This document shows, in pieces, positions 1-9,985 of a DNA stretch of 64,000 bases. Position numbers and translations under genes: made by a program. Source of the DNA: Flammeovirgaceae bacterium (GTDB taxonomy: Bacteria > Bacteroidota > Bacteroidia > Cytophagales > Cyclobacteriaceae); assembly GCA_027487845.1 (NCBI GenBank), contig JAIYCV010000023.1, positions 1 to 64,000 of the forward strand, read 5' to 3'. The notes below the pieces were generated by a model. It worked only from the letters and a program-made list of their open reading frames with translations, searched no databases and was not told where the DNA came from. Position 1 is the stretch's first letter, and each line of letters opens with the position of its first letter.

Positions 1-536
1 GATTGCCCGTCATAACGGCTCACTCCACTACCCTGAGTTCCCAACCATAGGGTTCCCGTTTTGTCTTTAAAGCCACATAAAATATCATCCAACGCAAGGC
101 CATCATCGGTGGTGAAGGTGGTAAAATTTCCAACGCCCTGTTGAGCGGTGTTTAGCCCAACTGGAGGAGTTGCGGCAGCCAAGGAGTGAGTAGGCTGCGT
201 AGATGAAAGTGAACCACTTGTAGAGTGGGCGGTATAATCATGGCCTGCCTTGGTTGAAATGGCAACCATTAGGGGCTTAGGCATGTTTTTTAGCAAAATT
301 GCTTTTGGCTTGAGGCTATCGGGTAGATCTGCCAATCGAGTTACACGAGGTAACGCCAAACTGTCTTTTTTAACTGTTTCAACAATCTCTTGTTTGTTTT
401 TTGAACAGGAGGCACAACAGAGTATTACTGCCAAGGGAAAGATAATCTTTGGTAAAGGCAATGAGCCTTTTTGCCCACTATACGCTTGCCTTGGTCGCCA
501 GTTGCTTGCGTTGAAAAAAAATCTATTACAACCCAT
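1..536 (-). CDS. Truncated Reg_prop sensor protein (N-terminal part only)
   Basis: The gene runs off the left edge of the window. About 178 codons are visible. A hydrophobic stretch ending in CCASC followed by SKNK suggests a lipoprotein-type export signal. A Ser/Thr/Pro-rich linker follows, then the start of a two-component regulator propeller: TFTTDDGLALDDI and a blade motif LWLGTQGSGVSRYDG. This fits the same sensor family as the two complete genes that follow at 762-7608, but the transmitter region is not visible. The ATG at 536 leaves an unusually long, charged 30-residue lead before the hydrophobic core and lies inside a segment that is non-coding upstream of the next paralog, so the real start may be further in (for example a TTG). 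Confidence 0.6.
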   Translation of the reverse strand, partial: MGCNRFFFNASNWRPRQAYSGQKGSLPLPKIIFPLAVILCCASCSKNKQEIVETVKKDSLALPRVTRLADLPDSLKPKAILLKNMPKPLMVAISTKAGHDYTAHSTSGSLSSTQPTHSLAAATPPVGLNTAQQGVGNFTTFTTDDGLALDDILCGFKDKTGTLWLGTQGSGVSRYDGQ

Positions 537-615
537 TAGCATCTATTAAAAAACATGGTTAATCAATAATTCCATTCAAAAGCAATTTTACCGCCTAACA
601 GGTTGTCAAAATACA
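513..615. repeat. Diverged copy of upstream segment (copy A)
   Basis: About 100 bp here match 4161-4265 with scattered changes. Both share the block beginning ttaatcaat and attccattcaaaagcaatt. Each copy lies on the 5' side of a minus-strand sensor gene, which suggests the sensor genes were duplicated together with their upstream region. Confidence 0.75.
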
Positions 616-761
616 CTATTTTCGAGCAATTTCTTCTTCTTGAATGCGCAAATTTTCATCTTTATGGCAGCTTCTGCGGCTCAAAACTTGTCCCTACAAA
701 AACTATCCAAGCCAAAATCACAGTTGAGTTCTTTGAACCGGTTTTCAAATTCTTAGTTAAC

Positions 762-3700
762 CTATTTTTCTTTTTTAAAGTAAAGAGTGAAAGTTGTACC
801 TACGCCTACGACACTTTCCACCGAAATCTTTCCGCCCATTGCTTCCAGTTGATTTTTTGCTAAAAATAGCCCCATTCCCTTTCCTTCAATGGCAGGGTGA
901 AAACGAGCATATAAATTAAATAATTTGCTTCCGTGCAACTCCATGTCTATCCCAAGTCCATTGTCGGAGAAATTAATAACTAAATACCCCCCTTCTATTC
1001 GCGCAGTCACCTGTATCACTAATTGCCTAGAAGTGTCTCGATATTTAATTGCGTTATCTAATAACACTAAAAATATGTTTTGAATATATGCTTGTACGGT
1101 TACCACATTACTGCCATCGGTAAAATCAGCTAACACCTTCGCCCCAGATACTAGTATTTCATTCGCCAATGTGTTCTGCGCAAGCGCCAGATCGCTGGCT
1201 AAATCCGTCTCTACGGGCACTAAATTACTATTGCGAATTTCAAGAATGTGAGCCAGATCGCGGACCACAGAGTCTAGCTCATTGGTATTTTCGAGCAATT
1301 TGTCCATCACAAACTTTGTCTCGTTCTCTGCAATAGCACCAGCAGAAACAAGCCTGCCAAGTCCAAGCATGCGCGCTACAGGGCCACGCAAATTGTGAGA
1401 AGCGATAAAAGCAAACTGTTCCAGTTGTTGGTTTTGAACAGTAAGTTCAAGGGTGCGCTTTGCCACTTCGCCTTCAAGGTTCTCATTTTGAGTTGCGAGC
1501 TGCTCACGCTGTGCCAAAATTTCTTCTTGGCTTTGAATCAATTCTTCGTTTTGGGTTGCTATTTCTTCGTTTTGAACTGCTATTTCTTCATTCCTCTCGT
1601 TCAGTTGTTGATTTTTTTGTTGAAGCTCTTTTGTTCTTTGTTCCACCATTTCTTTGAGCTTTCCGTTGGCCCGCCTAATACTTTTTGTGCGCACCCAATA
1701 AATCATAACAACGGCAAGTACAACCGTGATGATCATTAGCCCGCGAAACCACCACGTCATCCACCAAGGTGCCAGTATCACCACCTTTATGCTAATGCCT
1801 TGTTCGTTCCACAATCCGTCATTGTTAGAACCTTTTGCTCGAAAAAAGTATGTGCCCGGATTTAAATTAGTGTAACTCGCGTATCTGCGTGTGCCAGAGT
1901 AAACCCAATTATTATCGAAACCCACCATTTGGTAAGCATATTGATTTTTGTGAGGCAGGGTAAAATCGAGGGCGCTGAATTCAAAACTGAAAAAACTTTG
2001 GTTGTAGGCGAGAACGATTTCTTGAGGCGTTAAGCCATAGTTTACGCTAGTATCAAACACCTTAACGTCCGTAACGACAATGGGGGGCACAATTGAGTTA
2101 TTCTTGATGCTATCAGGAAAAAACGCATTGAAACCATTGAAACCTCCAAAATAAAATTTGCCATCGCCTCCAATGTGAACTGCTGCATTAAATTGATCAC
2201 CCTGTAAACCATCGCTAATATCATAGTTATGAAAGGTAAAGGATTTGGGATTAAATTTGCAGAGCCCCTTGCCGGTACTTAACCAGAAAGTGCCATGAGT
2301 ATCTTCTAAAATGCCGTACACGCTGTTATGGGGCAGTCCGTCTTCGGTAGTAAATGAGGTGAATACTTTTTTTGTAAGATCAAGCCGATTTAGACCTCCT
2401 CCTTTCGTGCCAACCCAAAGGCTACCCGATCGGTCTTGGTAGATACAGTAGACGACATTACTATTTAAGCTACCCTCTTTTTTTGGGTCGTGGGTAAAGC
2501 GTTCAAAAGTTTTGGTTACCGGATCAAATTTATTAAGGCCTCCCTGGTAGGTGCCTATCCAAAGAAATCCCGATTGGTCTTGGTAGATACACGAAACAAA
2601 ATCGTCACTTATACTTGCTGCATTCGCTGGTTGGTGCTTGAAATGCTCAAACGTTTTAGTTGCACGGTCAAACTTATTAAGGCCACCACCTGAAGTGCCC
2701 ACCCAGAGAATGCCTGTACGGTCTTCATAAACAAAAAGAACAGACTTATTGCTTACGCTTTTTGGATTTGCTGGATCGTGGGTAAAATGCTCAAATGACT
2801 TTGTTTTCGGATCAAATTTATTGAGGCCACCATACAGAGTGCCTACCCATAATACGCCTAAGCGATCTTGGATAATAGAAGGAACAGCATTACTGCTTAA
2901 ACTGTTAGGGTTTGCTGGATCGTGGGTAAAACGTTCAAATGACTTTGTGGTTGGATCAAATTTATTTAGGCCGCCACTCACAGTTCCCACCCAAAGTATA
3001 CCTGAGCGGTCTTGGTAGATTGAGTATACACTATTGTCGCTAAGGCTATTCGAATTTCCCGGGGTATTAACGAAATGTTCAAAGGGCTTGGCTTTTGTAT
3101 TAAATTTGTTTAGCCCACCATCGGCCGCACCCACCCAGAGTATTCCTGAACGGTCTTGATAAACACAATACACATACTCATTACTTAGGCTATTAGGGTT
3201 TAATGGATCGTGTTTAGAATGCTTAAATGATTTTGTTTCCAGATCAAGTTTATTGACGCCACCACCATCTGTCCCTATCCAAAGAGTGTTTGAGCCGTCT
3301 TGACAAATCGACCTAACATAGTTATAACTCAGACTGTTGGGGTTTGTTGGATCGTGGGTAAACCGTTCAAATGACTTTGTTGCTGGATCATACCTATTGA
3401 GTCCACCGTACCTAGTTCCAACCCAAAGTGACCCGTTGTTAGCTTGAAAAATTGTAAAAACTTGATTGTCGCTCAGGCTATTCGGATCTTTTGGATCGTG
3501 CATAAAATGCTCAAACGTTTTAGCATTGGGATTAAACCTATATAAGCCGTTCGCTGTACCTATCCAAAGAAAGCCTGCTAGGTCCTGGCTGATCGTTCTG
3601 ACGATTTGCGCACGCAGATCACGAACTTTGTGTGCTGGTAAAATAAATTGTTCAAACGTATTAGTTTCTGGTAAAAACTTGTCTAAACCCTTATCGGTTC

Positions 3701-4136
3701 CTACCCAAATAACACCTTCTTGATCTTGAAAAATGGAGCGCACATCGTTGCTAAGTAGACTATGGGGGTTATTAGAGTTGTGCGTAAAATGTTCAAAGGA
3801 TTTGCTTAAAGGGTCAAATCTATCCAAACCCGCGCCATAAAGACCAATCCAAATAGAACCTCTTCGATCTTCTAAAATCGACCAAATCTCGTTACCGCTA
3901 ATCGAGGTTGAATCTATTGGGTCGTGGCGGTAAACCGAGAAACCATAGCCATCAAAACAATTAAGCCCGTCATCGGTGCCTACCCATAGATAGCCACGCT
4001 TATCACGCAAAATAGCATTTACAGTGCTGTTGGATAACCCTCGTTCAATCGACAAATGCTCAAACCGAATGGGTTGGGCGATTGCGCAAAAAGAAAGCAA
4101 TACGAGCAAAAAAATACGGAATAGTGCAGTGATCAT
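762..4136 (-). CDS. Reg_prop / Y_Y_Y sensor histidine kinase (paralog 1)
   Basis: A 1124-residue membrane sensor kinase. A signal peptide ends near AIAQ. About 13-14 propeller blades follow (residues roughly 25-690), with LWVGT..GGLNKFDP-type signatures about every 47 residues, enough for two seven-bladed propellers. A Y_Y_Y domain (about 728-790), one membrane segment (about 792-815) and a Gln/Glu-rich coiled coil come next. The kinase core has His914 in an SHNLRGP H-box, an N-box LLDNAIKYRD, a G1 box DNGLGID and a G2 box GKGMGLF. Unlike classic hybrid two-component systems of Bacteroidota, the protein ends after the ATPase domain, with no receiver or AraC output. It therefore needs a separate response regulator, which is not visible nearby. 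The ligand is unknown; periplasmic glycans are common for the family. The start is ATG. Confidence 0.9.
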   Translation of the reverse strand: MITALFRIFLLVLLSFCAIAQPIRFEHLSIERGLSNSTVNAILRDKRGYLWVGTDDGLNCFDGYGFSVYRHDPIDSTSISGNEIWSILEDRRGSIWIGLYGAGLDRFDPLSKSFEHFTHNSNNPHSLLSNDVRSIFQDQEGVIWVGTDKGLDKFLPETNTFEQFILPAHKVRDLRAQIVRTISQDLAGFLWIGTANGLYRFNPNAKTFEHFMHDPKDPNSLSDNQVFTIFQANNGSLWVGTRYGGLNRYDPATKSFERFTHDPTNPNSLSYNYVRSICQDGSNTLWIGTDGGGVNKLDLETKSFKHSKHDPLNPNSLSNEYVYCVYQDRSGILWVGAADGGLNKFNTKAKPFEHFVNTPGNSNSLSDNSVYSIYQDRSGILWVGTVSGGLNKFDPTTKSFERFTHDPANPNSLSSNAVPSIIQDRLGVLWVGTLYGGLNKFDPKTKSFEHFTHDPANPKSVSNKSVLFVYEDRTGILWVGTSGGGLNKFDRATKTFEHFKHQPANAASISDDFVSCIYQDQSGFLWIGTYQGGLNKFDPVTKTFERFTHDPKKEGSLNSNVVYCIYQDRSGSLWVGTKGGGLNRLDLTKKVFTSFTTEDGLPHNSVYGILEDTHGTFWLSTGKGLCKFNPKSFTFHNYDISDGLQGDQFNAAVHIGGDGKFYFGGFNGFNAFFPDSIKNNSIVPPIVVTDVKVFDTSVNYGLTPQEIVLAYNQSFFSFEFSALDFTLPHKNQYAYQMVGFDNNWVYSGTRRYASYTNLNPGTYFFRAKGSNNDGLWNEQGISIKVVILAPWWMTWWFRGLMIITVVLAVVMIYWVRTKSIRRANGKLKEMVEQRTKELQQKNQQLNERNEEIAVQNEEIATQNEELIQSQEEILAQREQLATQNENLEGEVAKRTLELTVQNQQLEQFAFIASHNLRGPVARMLGLGRLVSAGAIAENETKFVMDKLLENTNELDSVVRDLAHILEIRNSNLVPVETDLASDLALAQNTLANEILVSGAKVLADFTDGSNVVTVQAYIQNIFLVLLDNAIKYRDTSRQLVIQVTARIEGGYLVINFSDNGLGIDMELHGSKLFNLYARFHPAIEGKGMGLFLAKNQLEAMGGKISVESVVGVGTTFTLYFKKEK

Positions 4137-4160
4137 TGCTGGACAATTTTCATAGTTTAA

Positions 4161-4265
4161 AAAAATCTATCATAACCCAGCAGCATCAGTCAAAAAATAT
4201 GGTTAATCAATGATTCCATTCAAAAGCAATTTTACCGCCCAAACAGATTGTCAAACTATAAAACT
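4161..4265. repeat. Diverged copy of upstream segment (copy B)
   Basis: Counterpart of 513-615. It lies in the 127-bp gap between the two complete sensor kinases, upstream of the 762-4136 gene. No clear TAnnTTTG element was found in it. Confidence 0.75.
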
Positions 4266-7200
4266 ATTTTTCTTGCTTAAAATAAAGAGTGAAAGTTGTA
4301 CCTACACCTACGACACTTTCCACCGAAATCTTTCCGCCCATTACTTCCAGTTGCGTTTTCACTAAAAATAGTCCCATTCCCTTTCCTTCAATCTCAGGGT
4401 GAAAACGAGCATACAAATTAAATAATTTGCCACCATGCTGTTCCGTGTCTATCCCTAGTCCATTATCGGAAAAGTTGACGCATAGGTATCCACGTTCGCT
4501 CCGCGCAGTAACCCTTATCTCTAATTGTTTGTTTAAGTCTCTATATTTAATTGCGTTATCTAGTAAAACTAAAAATATGTTTTGAATATACGCTTGGATG
4601 GTTACCACATTTCTGCCATTGGTAAAATCGGCTAACACCCTCGCACCAGATACAAGTATTTCCTTTGCCAGGGTATTCTGAGCAAGGGCTAGTTCGCTGG
4701 CTAGATCTGTTTCAACAGGCATTAAGTTAGCATTGCGTATTTCAAGGATATGAGCAAGATCAAGAACTACCGTATCTAGCTCGTGTGTGTTTTCGAGTAG
4801 TTTGTCCATCACAAACTTTGTTTCGTTCTCCGCAATAGCACCAGCAGAAACAAGCTTGCCAAGACCAAGCATGCGCGCCACAGGGCCACGCAGGTTGTGA
4901 GACGCGATAAATGCAAACTGCTCGAGTTGTTGGTTTTGAACAGTAAGCTCAAGAGTGCGTTTGGCCACTTCACCTTCTAAATTTTCATTTTGTGAAGCCA
5001 GCTGTTCGCGCTGAGCCAAAATTTCTTCTTGGTTTTGAATCAGTTCTTCGTTTTGAGTGGCTATTTCTTCATTCTTTTCTTGCAACTCCTTAGTTCTCTG
5101 CTCTACGGTTGCCTTAAGCCTTCTATTGGCTTTCCTAATATTAGCAGTGCGTACAAGGTAAATTACTGAAACAAACATAACAAGCAGAACTATCGCAATG
5201 CCCCTAAACCACCACGTCATCCACCAAGGGGGTAATATCACAACTTTTATTTTTATTCCTTGCTCATTCCACAATCCGTCATTATTGGATCCTTTTACGC
5301 GAAAAAAGTAAGTTCCTGGATCCAAATTAGTATAGCTGGCATATCTACGTGTGCCGGAGTAAATCCAGTCTTTATCGAAACCAACCAGTTGATAAGCGTA
5401 TTGATTTTTTTGCGATTGTATGAAATTGAGTGCGCTGAATTCAAAACTAAAAAAGTTTTGATCGTATGAAAGCTCAATATCCTGAGGTACTAAGCCATAG
5501 CCGGTACTCTTTTCAAAGACCTTGAAATCGGTAATCGCAATGGGGGGTATGTAGGGATTATCATTAATGCTATCTGGAAAAAACGCATTGAAACCGTTAC
5601 TGCCCCCAAAATAAAATTTACCATCGCGCCCAATTTGTACAGCCTTACGAAACTCGTCACCTTTCTGTAAACCATCGCTTGCATCAAAATTATGGCAGAA
5701 AAGAGATTTGGGATTAAATTTACAGAGCCCTTTGTTGGTAGTCAACCAAAGGTTGCCGTTAGTATCTTCCAAGATGCCATGTACGCAATCATTGGGCAGT
5801 CCGTCTTTCATGCTATATGTTGTAAATACCATTTTCTCAAGATCAAGCTTATTGAGACCTCCACCCTCAGTGCCAACCCAAAGGCTTCCTGTTCGATCTT
5901 GGTAGATACAGTATACAACATTACTGCTAAGGCTACCCTCATTCTTTGGGTCATGGGTAAAGTGCTCAAAAGTTTTCGTCAATGCGTCAAATTTATTCAG
6001 GCCGCCACCGTAAGTACCAATCCAAAGGAATCCCGATTGGTCTTGGTAGATAGACGTTACAAAATCACTACTTAAACTAGCTGCTTTCTCTGGTTGATGA
6101 AGAAAATGTTCAAATGTATTAGTTGCACGGTCGAATTTATTAAGACCACCACCAAACGTGCCGACCCACAGACTACCTAACTGGTCTTCATAAACACTAA
6201 TAACACGATTATCACTTAGACTTTTCGGATTTGCTGGGTCATGAATAAAGTGCTCAAACAACTTTGTTGCTGGACTAAATTTGTCTAGGCCTCCATCCTG
6301 AGTGCCTACCCATAGCACGCCTAAACGATCTTGAATAACCGAAGGAACATCGTCACCACTAAGACTTTTTGGGTTCGTTGGATCGTGGACAAAACGTTCA
6401 AATGATTTTGTGGTTGGATCAAATTTATTGAGGCCACCACTCACGGTTCCTACCCAAAGCATACCCGAGCGATCTTCGTAAATTGAGTATATACTATTAC
6501 TACTCAGGCTATTCGGATTTTCTGAGACATTTGTAAAATGTTCAAAAGGCTTGGTCTTTGTGTTTAACTTATTTAATCCACCTTCGGCCGAACCCACCCA
6601 GAGTATTCCCGAGCTGTCATTATATAAACAATATACATAATCATTACCTAGACTGTATGGATTTAATGGATCGTGTTTAAAATGCTCAAAAGTTTTCGTT
6701 GCCAGATCAAATTTATTAAGGCCACCTCCATCCGTTCCAATCCAAAGGGTGTTTTTGTTAAAGCGATCTTGGTAAATCGAACTAACATAGTCAGCACCTA
6801 GACTGCTAGGATTTGTTGGATCGTGCAAAAAATGCTGAAATGAGTTTGCTGCAGGATCGTACTTATTGAGTCCGCCATTGATAGTTCCAATCCAGAGTGA
6901 TCCGCTGCCATCTTCAAAAATTGTAAAAACCTGATTGTCGCTCAGGCTATTCGGATCTTTTGGATCGTTCATAAAATGGTCAAAAGTTTTAATCTTGTGA
7001 TCAAATTTATACAATCCATTCGTTGTTCCGAGCCAAAGAAAACCTGCAAGGTCTTGACCGATCGTTCTGACGATTGGTACAGTCAGATCACCAATTTTAT
7101 TTGTTGATAAAGAAATATGTTCAAACGTCTTTGTGCCTACAGAAAACTTGTCCAACCCCTTATCGGTTCCTACCCAAACATTCCCTTCGCGATCCTGAAA

Positions 7201-7608
7201 AATAGAACGAACATCATTGCTGCTTAGAGTCTGTGGTTTATTATTGTTGTGAGCAAAATGCTCAAATTTTTTTGTTACGGGATCAAATTTATCCAAGCCA
7301 CTTGCACCAAAAAGGCCAATCCAAATAATACCCGTGCTATCTTCCAACAGAGACCAAATCTGGTTACCTCCAATTGAAGTTGAATCCTTTGGGTTGTGGC
7401 GATAAACGGAGAATTTATAGCCGTCATAACAATTAAGCCCGTCATCGGTGCCTATCCAAAGGTAGCCTCGTCTATCCTGCAAAATTGTAGTTACTGTGCC
7501 GTGAGATAGCCCCTGCTCAATAGACAAGTGCTCAAACCGAATAGGTTGCGCTATCGCAGCGAAGGAAAGCAGTACAATAGAAAAAATACGAAATACACAC
7601 ACAATCAA
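4264..7608 (-). CDS. Reg_prop / Y_Y_Y sensor histidine kinase (paralog 2)
   Basis: A 1114-residue paralog of the preceding sensor, colinear over its whole length and clearly similar in every domain: signal peptide, 13-14 propeller blades, Y_Y_Y domain, membrane segment, coiled coil, and a kinase core with His904 in SHNLRGP, N-box LLDNAIKYRD, DNGLGID and GKGMGLF. No receiver or DNA-binding domain is attached. The first codon is TTG, and it aligns exactly with the ATG of paralog 1 (MIVCVFRIF against MITALFRIF), which supports this start. The coiled coil is 14 residues shorter than in paralog 1. Blade residues differ more than kinase residues, so the two may sense different ligands while sharing an output (inference). 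Confidence 0.9.
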   Translation of the reverse strand: MIVCVFRIFSIVLLSFAAIAQPIRFEHLSIEQGLSHGTVTTILQDRRGYLWIGTDDGLNCYDGYKFSVYRHNPKDSTSIGGNQIWSLLEDSTGIIWIGLFGASGLDKFDPVTKKFEHFAHNNNKPQTLSSNDVRSIFQDREGNVWVGTDKGLDKFSVGTKTFEHISLSTNKIGDLTVPIVRTIGQDLAGFLWLGTTNGLYKFDHKIKTFDHFMNDPKDPNSLSDNQVFTIFEDGSGSLWIGTINGGLNKYDPAANSFQHFLHDPTNPSSLGADYVSSIYQDRFNKNTLWIGTDGGGLNKFDLATKTFEHFKHDPLNPYSLGNDYVYCLYNDSSGILWVGSAEGGLNKLNTKTKPFEHFTNVSENPNSLSSNSIYSIYEDRSGMLWVGTVSGGLNKFDPTTKSFERFVHDPTNPKSLSGDDVPSVIQDRLGVLWVGTQDGGLDKFSPATKLFEHFIHDPANPKSLSDNRVISVYEDQLGSLWVGTFGGGLNKFDRATNTFEHFLHQPEKAASLSSDFVTSIYQDQSGFLWIGTYGGGLNKFDALTKTFEHFTHDPKNEGSLSSNVVYCIYQDRTGSLWVGTEGGGLNKLDLEKMVFTTYSMKDGLPNDCVHGILEDTNGNLWLTTNKGLCKFNPKSLFCHNFDASDGLQKGDEFRKAVQIGRDGKFYFGGSNGFNAFFPDSINDNPYIPPIAITDFKVFEKSTGYGLVPQDIELSYDQNFFSFEFSALNFIQSQKNQYAYQLVGFDKDWIYSGTRRYASYTNLDPGTYFFRVKGSNNDGLWNEQGIKIKVVILPPWWMTWWFRGIAIVLLVMFVSVIYLVRTANIRKANRRLKATVEQRTKELQEKNEEIATQNEELIQNQEEILAQREQLASQNENLEGEVAKRTLELTVQNQQLEQFAFIASHNLRGPVARMLGLGKLVSAGAIAENETKFVMDKLLENTHELDTVVLDLAHILEIRNANLMPVETDLASELALAQNTLAKEILVSGARVLADFTNGRNVVTIQAYIQNIFLVLLDNAIKYRDLNKQLEIRVTARSERGYLCVNFSDNGLGIDTEQHGGKLFNLYARFHPEIEGKGMGLFLVKTQLEVMGGKISVESVVGVGTTFTLYFKQEK

Positions 7609-7737
7609 AACTAACCAAAGAATTGAAATTATGCACTAGCCAATGTTGTTAACTGCTTTTGTTTCAGATAATCAGTGAGTTATTAATAAGTTTTAATGCC
7701 TAAAAATGACTATTTGTGATTGCTTGGTTACTAACCT

Positions 7738-9966
7738 TTACAAGTTAAGCCAATAAGTGAACTTTACAACGATGGTTCGAAGTTTGGGCTGACCACTTAT
7801 AAACTGAACGTTGTTTCTGATTTCGTCAGTGGCAAAGTAATTATCGGTATACACCAAAAAGAAGTCGGAAACGGGTTTGAAGCGATATTGTAGCCTAGAG
7901 TTTATGTTCACGTTGTTCGCTTGATTGTTGTATTGAACAAAAGTAGTCCAGAATAATTTTCTGGAAAAAGTGAAATCGAAACGCGGACTTAAGATGATTA
8001 GGTTGGCACTTTTATAAGGTGCAGGTAGACTTATCTTGTTTAAACTGAAGTCGAGCGACAAAATCCCGTAAGGTTGTATTCTATAACTCAAAGTGCCATC
8101 TAGGTTTAGTCTTGTACCGTTAAAATAATTGCCTGAACGAGTAGCTAAAAGATAATAAAACTTTTTTCTGGCGTTGGATTGGTAACTCATAATAATGGAG
8201 TTGTAATAATAATCGGAACCCTGCGGCAAATGATAAAGCTTATTCTTAGTCGTATCCGTATTTGTGGGATCGAAAGCACTGAATAGGTAAATATATTCGC
8301 GCCTTGCGCGCGCTGAAAAGAGCGATGTGTTTTGAAAACCTACCCTATACCAGAAATTGATGTCCCAATCGGTTGTCCCAAACGTTTCGTTGCCAACCAT
8401 ATCTGCATCGAAGCCCGGGCCATGGTTGTTGAAGACCTTTGACTTAGGGTACGTGGTGTAGTAAAACTCGGGAGCGACTCTCCTAAAATTTTTGCGAGGT
8501 GTAAACCCTACTTCGTTGTTATAGTTTGCGCCAATGTCTTGGGTCAATAGATTTAACTCCCAACGTGGCGTTTGGTAGGTTATTCTTGCGGAAGCGGCAT
8601 AGGTGCTGTCTTTTTTGTTTTGGTCAAATGACCGATGATAAAATGCTTTGCCCGTCCACTTATTGTCTCGTGAGGCAAGGTTGTAATCGATGCCCACTAG
8701 TCTACTGAATGAATTATAACTAGCATCCGTAACTTTAGCGGCTACAGCATCTTTATTTATGAGAATCATGCCGATGTTCGATCGTGAGAAAACTTTTCGT
8801 TGAACGGCACCCACGGTATAGTTGATAGACGACAAATTGATTGATCGATCTTCTGCGGCTTGCATTGACATTATGCCTACCCGTGTTTTGTTATCTACCT
8901 TACCACTCAATCGGAAGCCACCATAAATTCTATTCTGAATATTTTGGCTTGTGTTAGGATCGCGCGTGACGCCAATACGCCTGGAAAAGAAGGGTCTTGA
9001 ATTGGCGAGACCAAAAGAACCAAACAAATCTGCATTCTCCAGGAAAAATTGTCTTCGCTCAGGGAAGAAAAGTTCGAACCGGCTTAAATTTGTCACCTGT
9101 TGGTCTACTTCTACTTGGCTAAAGTCTGGATTAACGGTAAGGTCTAGATTGAGTGCTGGAGTTACCGCTATTTTGGCATCGCCACCATAATCAAGTTCAC
9201 TTTTTGCCGGTTCTTTTTCAAGAAAATTCTGATTGTTTCGAGCTGCAACAAAAGGAATCAACGACACATTTCCTCCTGGTTTTTCTAATGGCTTGTCCCA
9301 TATAAGTTGCCTGCTAAAAGCAAGATTTATCAAAGGAAAGAACCTTGGAATGGGAGACCACGTAGAACGTTCGGTGTAATAGCTATCGATGCGATAGAAG
9401 TTAATGTTCCAATAATCTAATCCGTGTTTGTATCGAAGGGTGCTAAAGGGAATAGCAAATTCACACACCCATTTGTCGTCTAGTATCTTTGCTTCCGAAT
9501 ACCATTTGTTGTCCCAACTTAACTGTAAGTCGTCTGTTGCGTTACCTCCGTTTGCAACAAGCCCTTCGCGCTGCACGCCAAACGGATTGCTGCCAAACTG
9601 AAATGAGTTGGTTTTATCACTGTAAGTGTCAAATTGAACCACAAAAGAATCATTGGCTTCTCCGCGAAAATCTCTTCGAAGTGAGGGAGTCACATATTTG
9701 CGTGGCCCTAAATTGTGCATTACGGCAAATACATAAATGAATTTGTCATCGTAGGTCATGCGTACTTCCGTTTGTGCTTTCGCATAAGAAGAATCGAACG
9801 GGAAGAATTGTTTAAATCGATCGGCTACTTCTGCGTTGCTCCAATCCGCCTCGTTCATTTGGGCATCGATTTGGATTGTTCCTGTCGCTTTTTTTATATG
9901 CAATCCGGGCAATTGGGCAACTACGCCAGAGCTACAAAGAAGTAAAAGAAGTAAAATTCTGATCAA
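7738..9966 (-). CDS. DUF5916 outer-membrane protein with CBM9-like domain
   Basis: A 742-residue exported protein. The signal peptide is MIRILLLLLLCSSGVVAQ. Residues about 20-225 resemble a family 9 carbohydrate-binding-like beta-sandwich (start IDAQMNEADWSNAE). From about residue 230 to the end lies a DUF5916 region rich in alternating aromatic strands and ending in aromatic-rich KFTYWLNL, as expected for an outer-membrane beta-barrel. The motif DFSQVEVDQQVTNLSRFELF followed by PERRQFF is typical of this family. Function is not established. Position next to Reg_prop sensors suggests surface substrate binding, but no operon link is shown (gap 129 bp). Confidence 0.85.
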   Translation of the reverse strand: MIRILLLLLLCSSGVVAQLPGLHIKKATGTIQIDAQMNEADWSNAEVADRFKQFFPFDSSYAKAQTEVRMTYDDKFIYVFAVMHNLGPRKYVTPSLRRDFRGEANDSFVVQFDTYSDKTNSFQFGSNPFGVQREGLVANGGNATDDLQLSWDNKWYSEAKILDDKWVCEFAIPFSTLRYKHGLDYWNINFYRIDSYYTERSTWSPIPRFFPLINLAFSRQLIWDKPLEKPGGNVSLIPFVAARNNQNFLEKEPAKSELDYGGDAKIAVTPALNLDLTVNPDFSQVEVDQQVTNLSRFELFFPERRQFFLENADLFGSFGLANSRPFFSRRIGVTRDPNTSQNIQNRIYGGFRLSGKVDNKTRVGIMSMQAAEDRSINLSSINYTVGAVQRKVFSRSNIGMILINKDAVAAKVTDASYNSFSRLVGIDYNLASRDNKWTGKAFYHRSFDQNKKDSTYAASARITYQTPRWELNLLTQDIGANYNNEVGFTPRKNFRRVAPEFYYTTYPKSKVFNNHGPGFDADMVGNETFGTTDWDINFWYRVGFQNTSLFSARARREYIYLFSAFDPTNTDTTKNKLYHLPQGSDYYYNSIIMSYQSNARKKFYYLLATRSGNYFNGTRLNLDGTLSYRIQPYGILSLDFSLNKISLPAPYKSANLIILSPRFDFTFSRKLFWTTFVQYNNQANNVNINSRLQYRFKPVSDFFLVYTDNYFATDEIRNNVQFISGQPKLRTIVVKFTYWLNL

Positions 9967-9985
9967 ACGGTTTACGATTAAACGG

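Noticed and set aside
250-863. Plus-strand frames of 86-99 codons at the left edge
   Set aside because: They are antisense to the truncated sensor gene and to the kinase 3' end, with no domain content.
2490-3723. Several plus-strand frames antisense to the sensor kinases with repeated motifs
   Set aside because: They mirror the periodic propeller blades of the minus-strand gene; the repetition comes from the real protein repeats.
762-7608. CRISPR-like array suggested by regularly spaced similar blocks of about 140 bp
   Set aside because: The blocks are coding, diverged, and correspond to Reg_prop blades; there are no short identical repeats or unique spacers.
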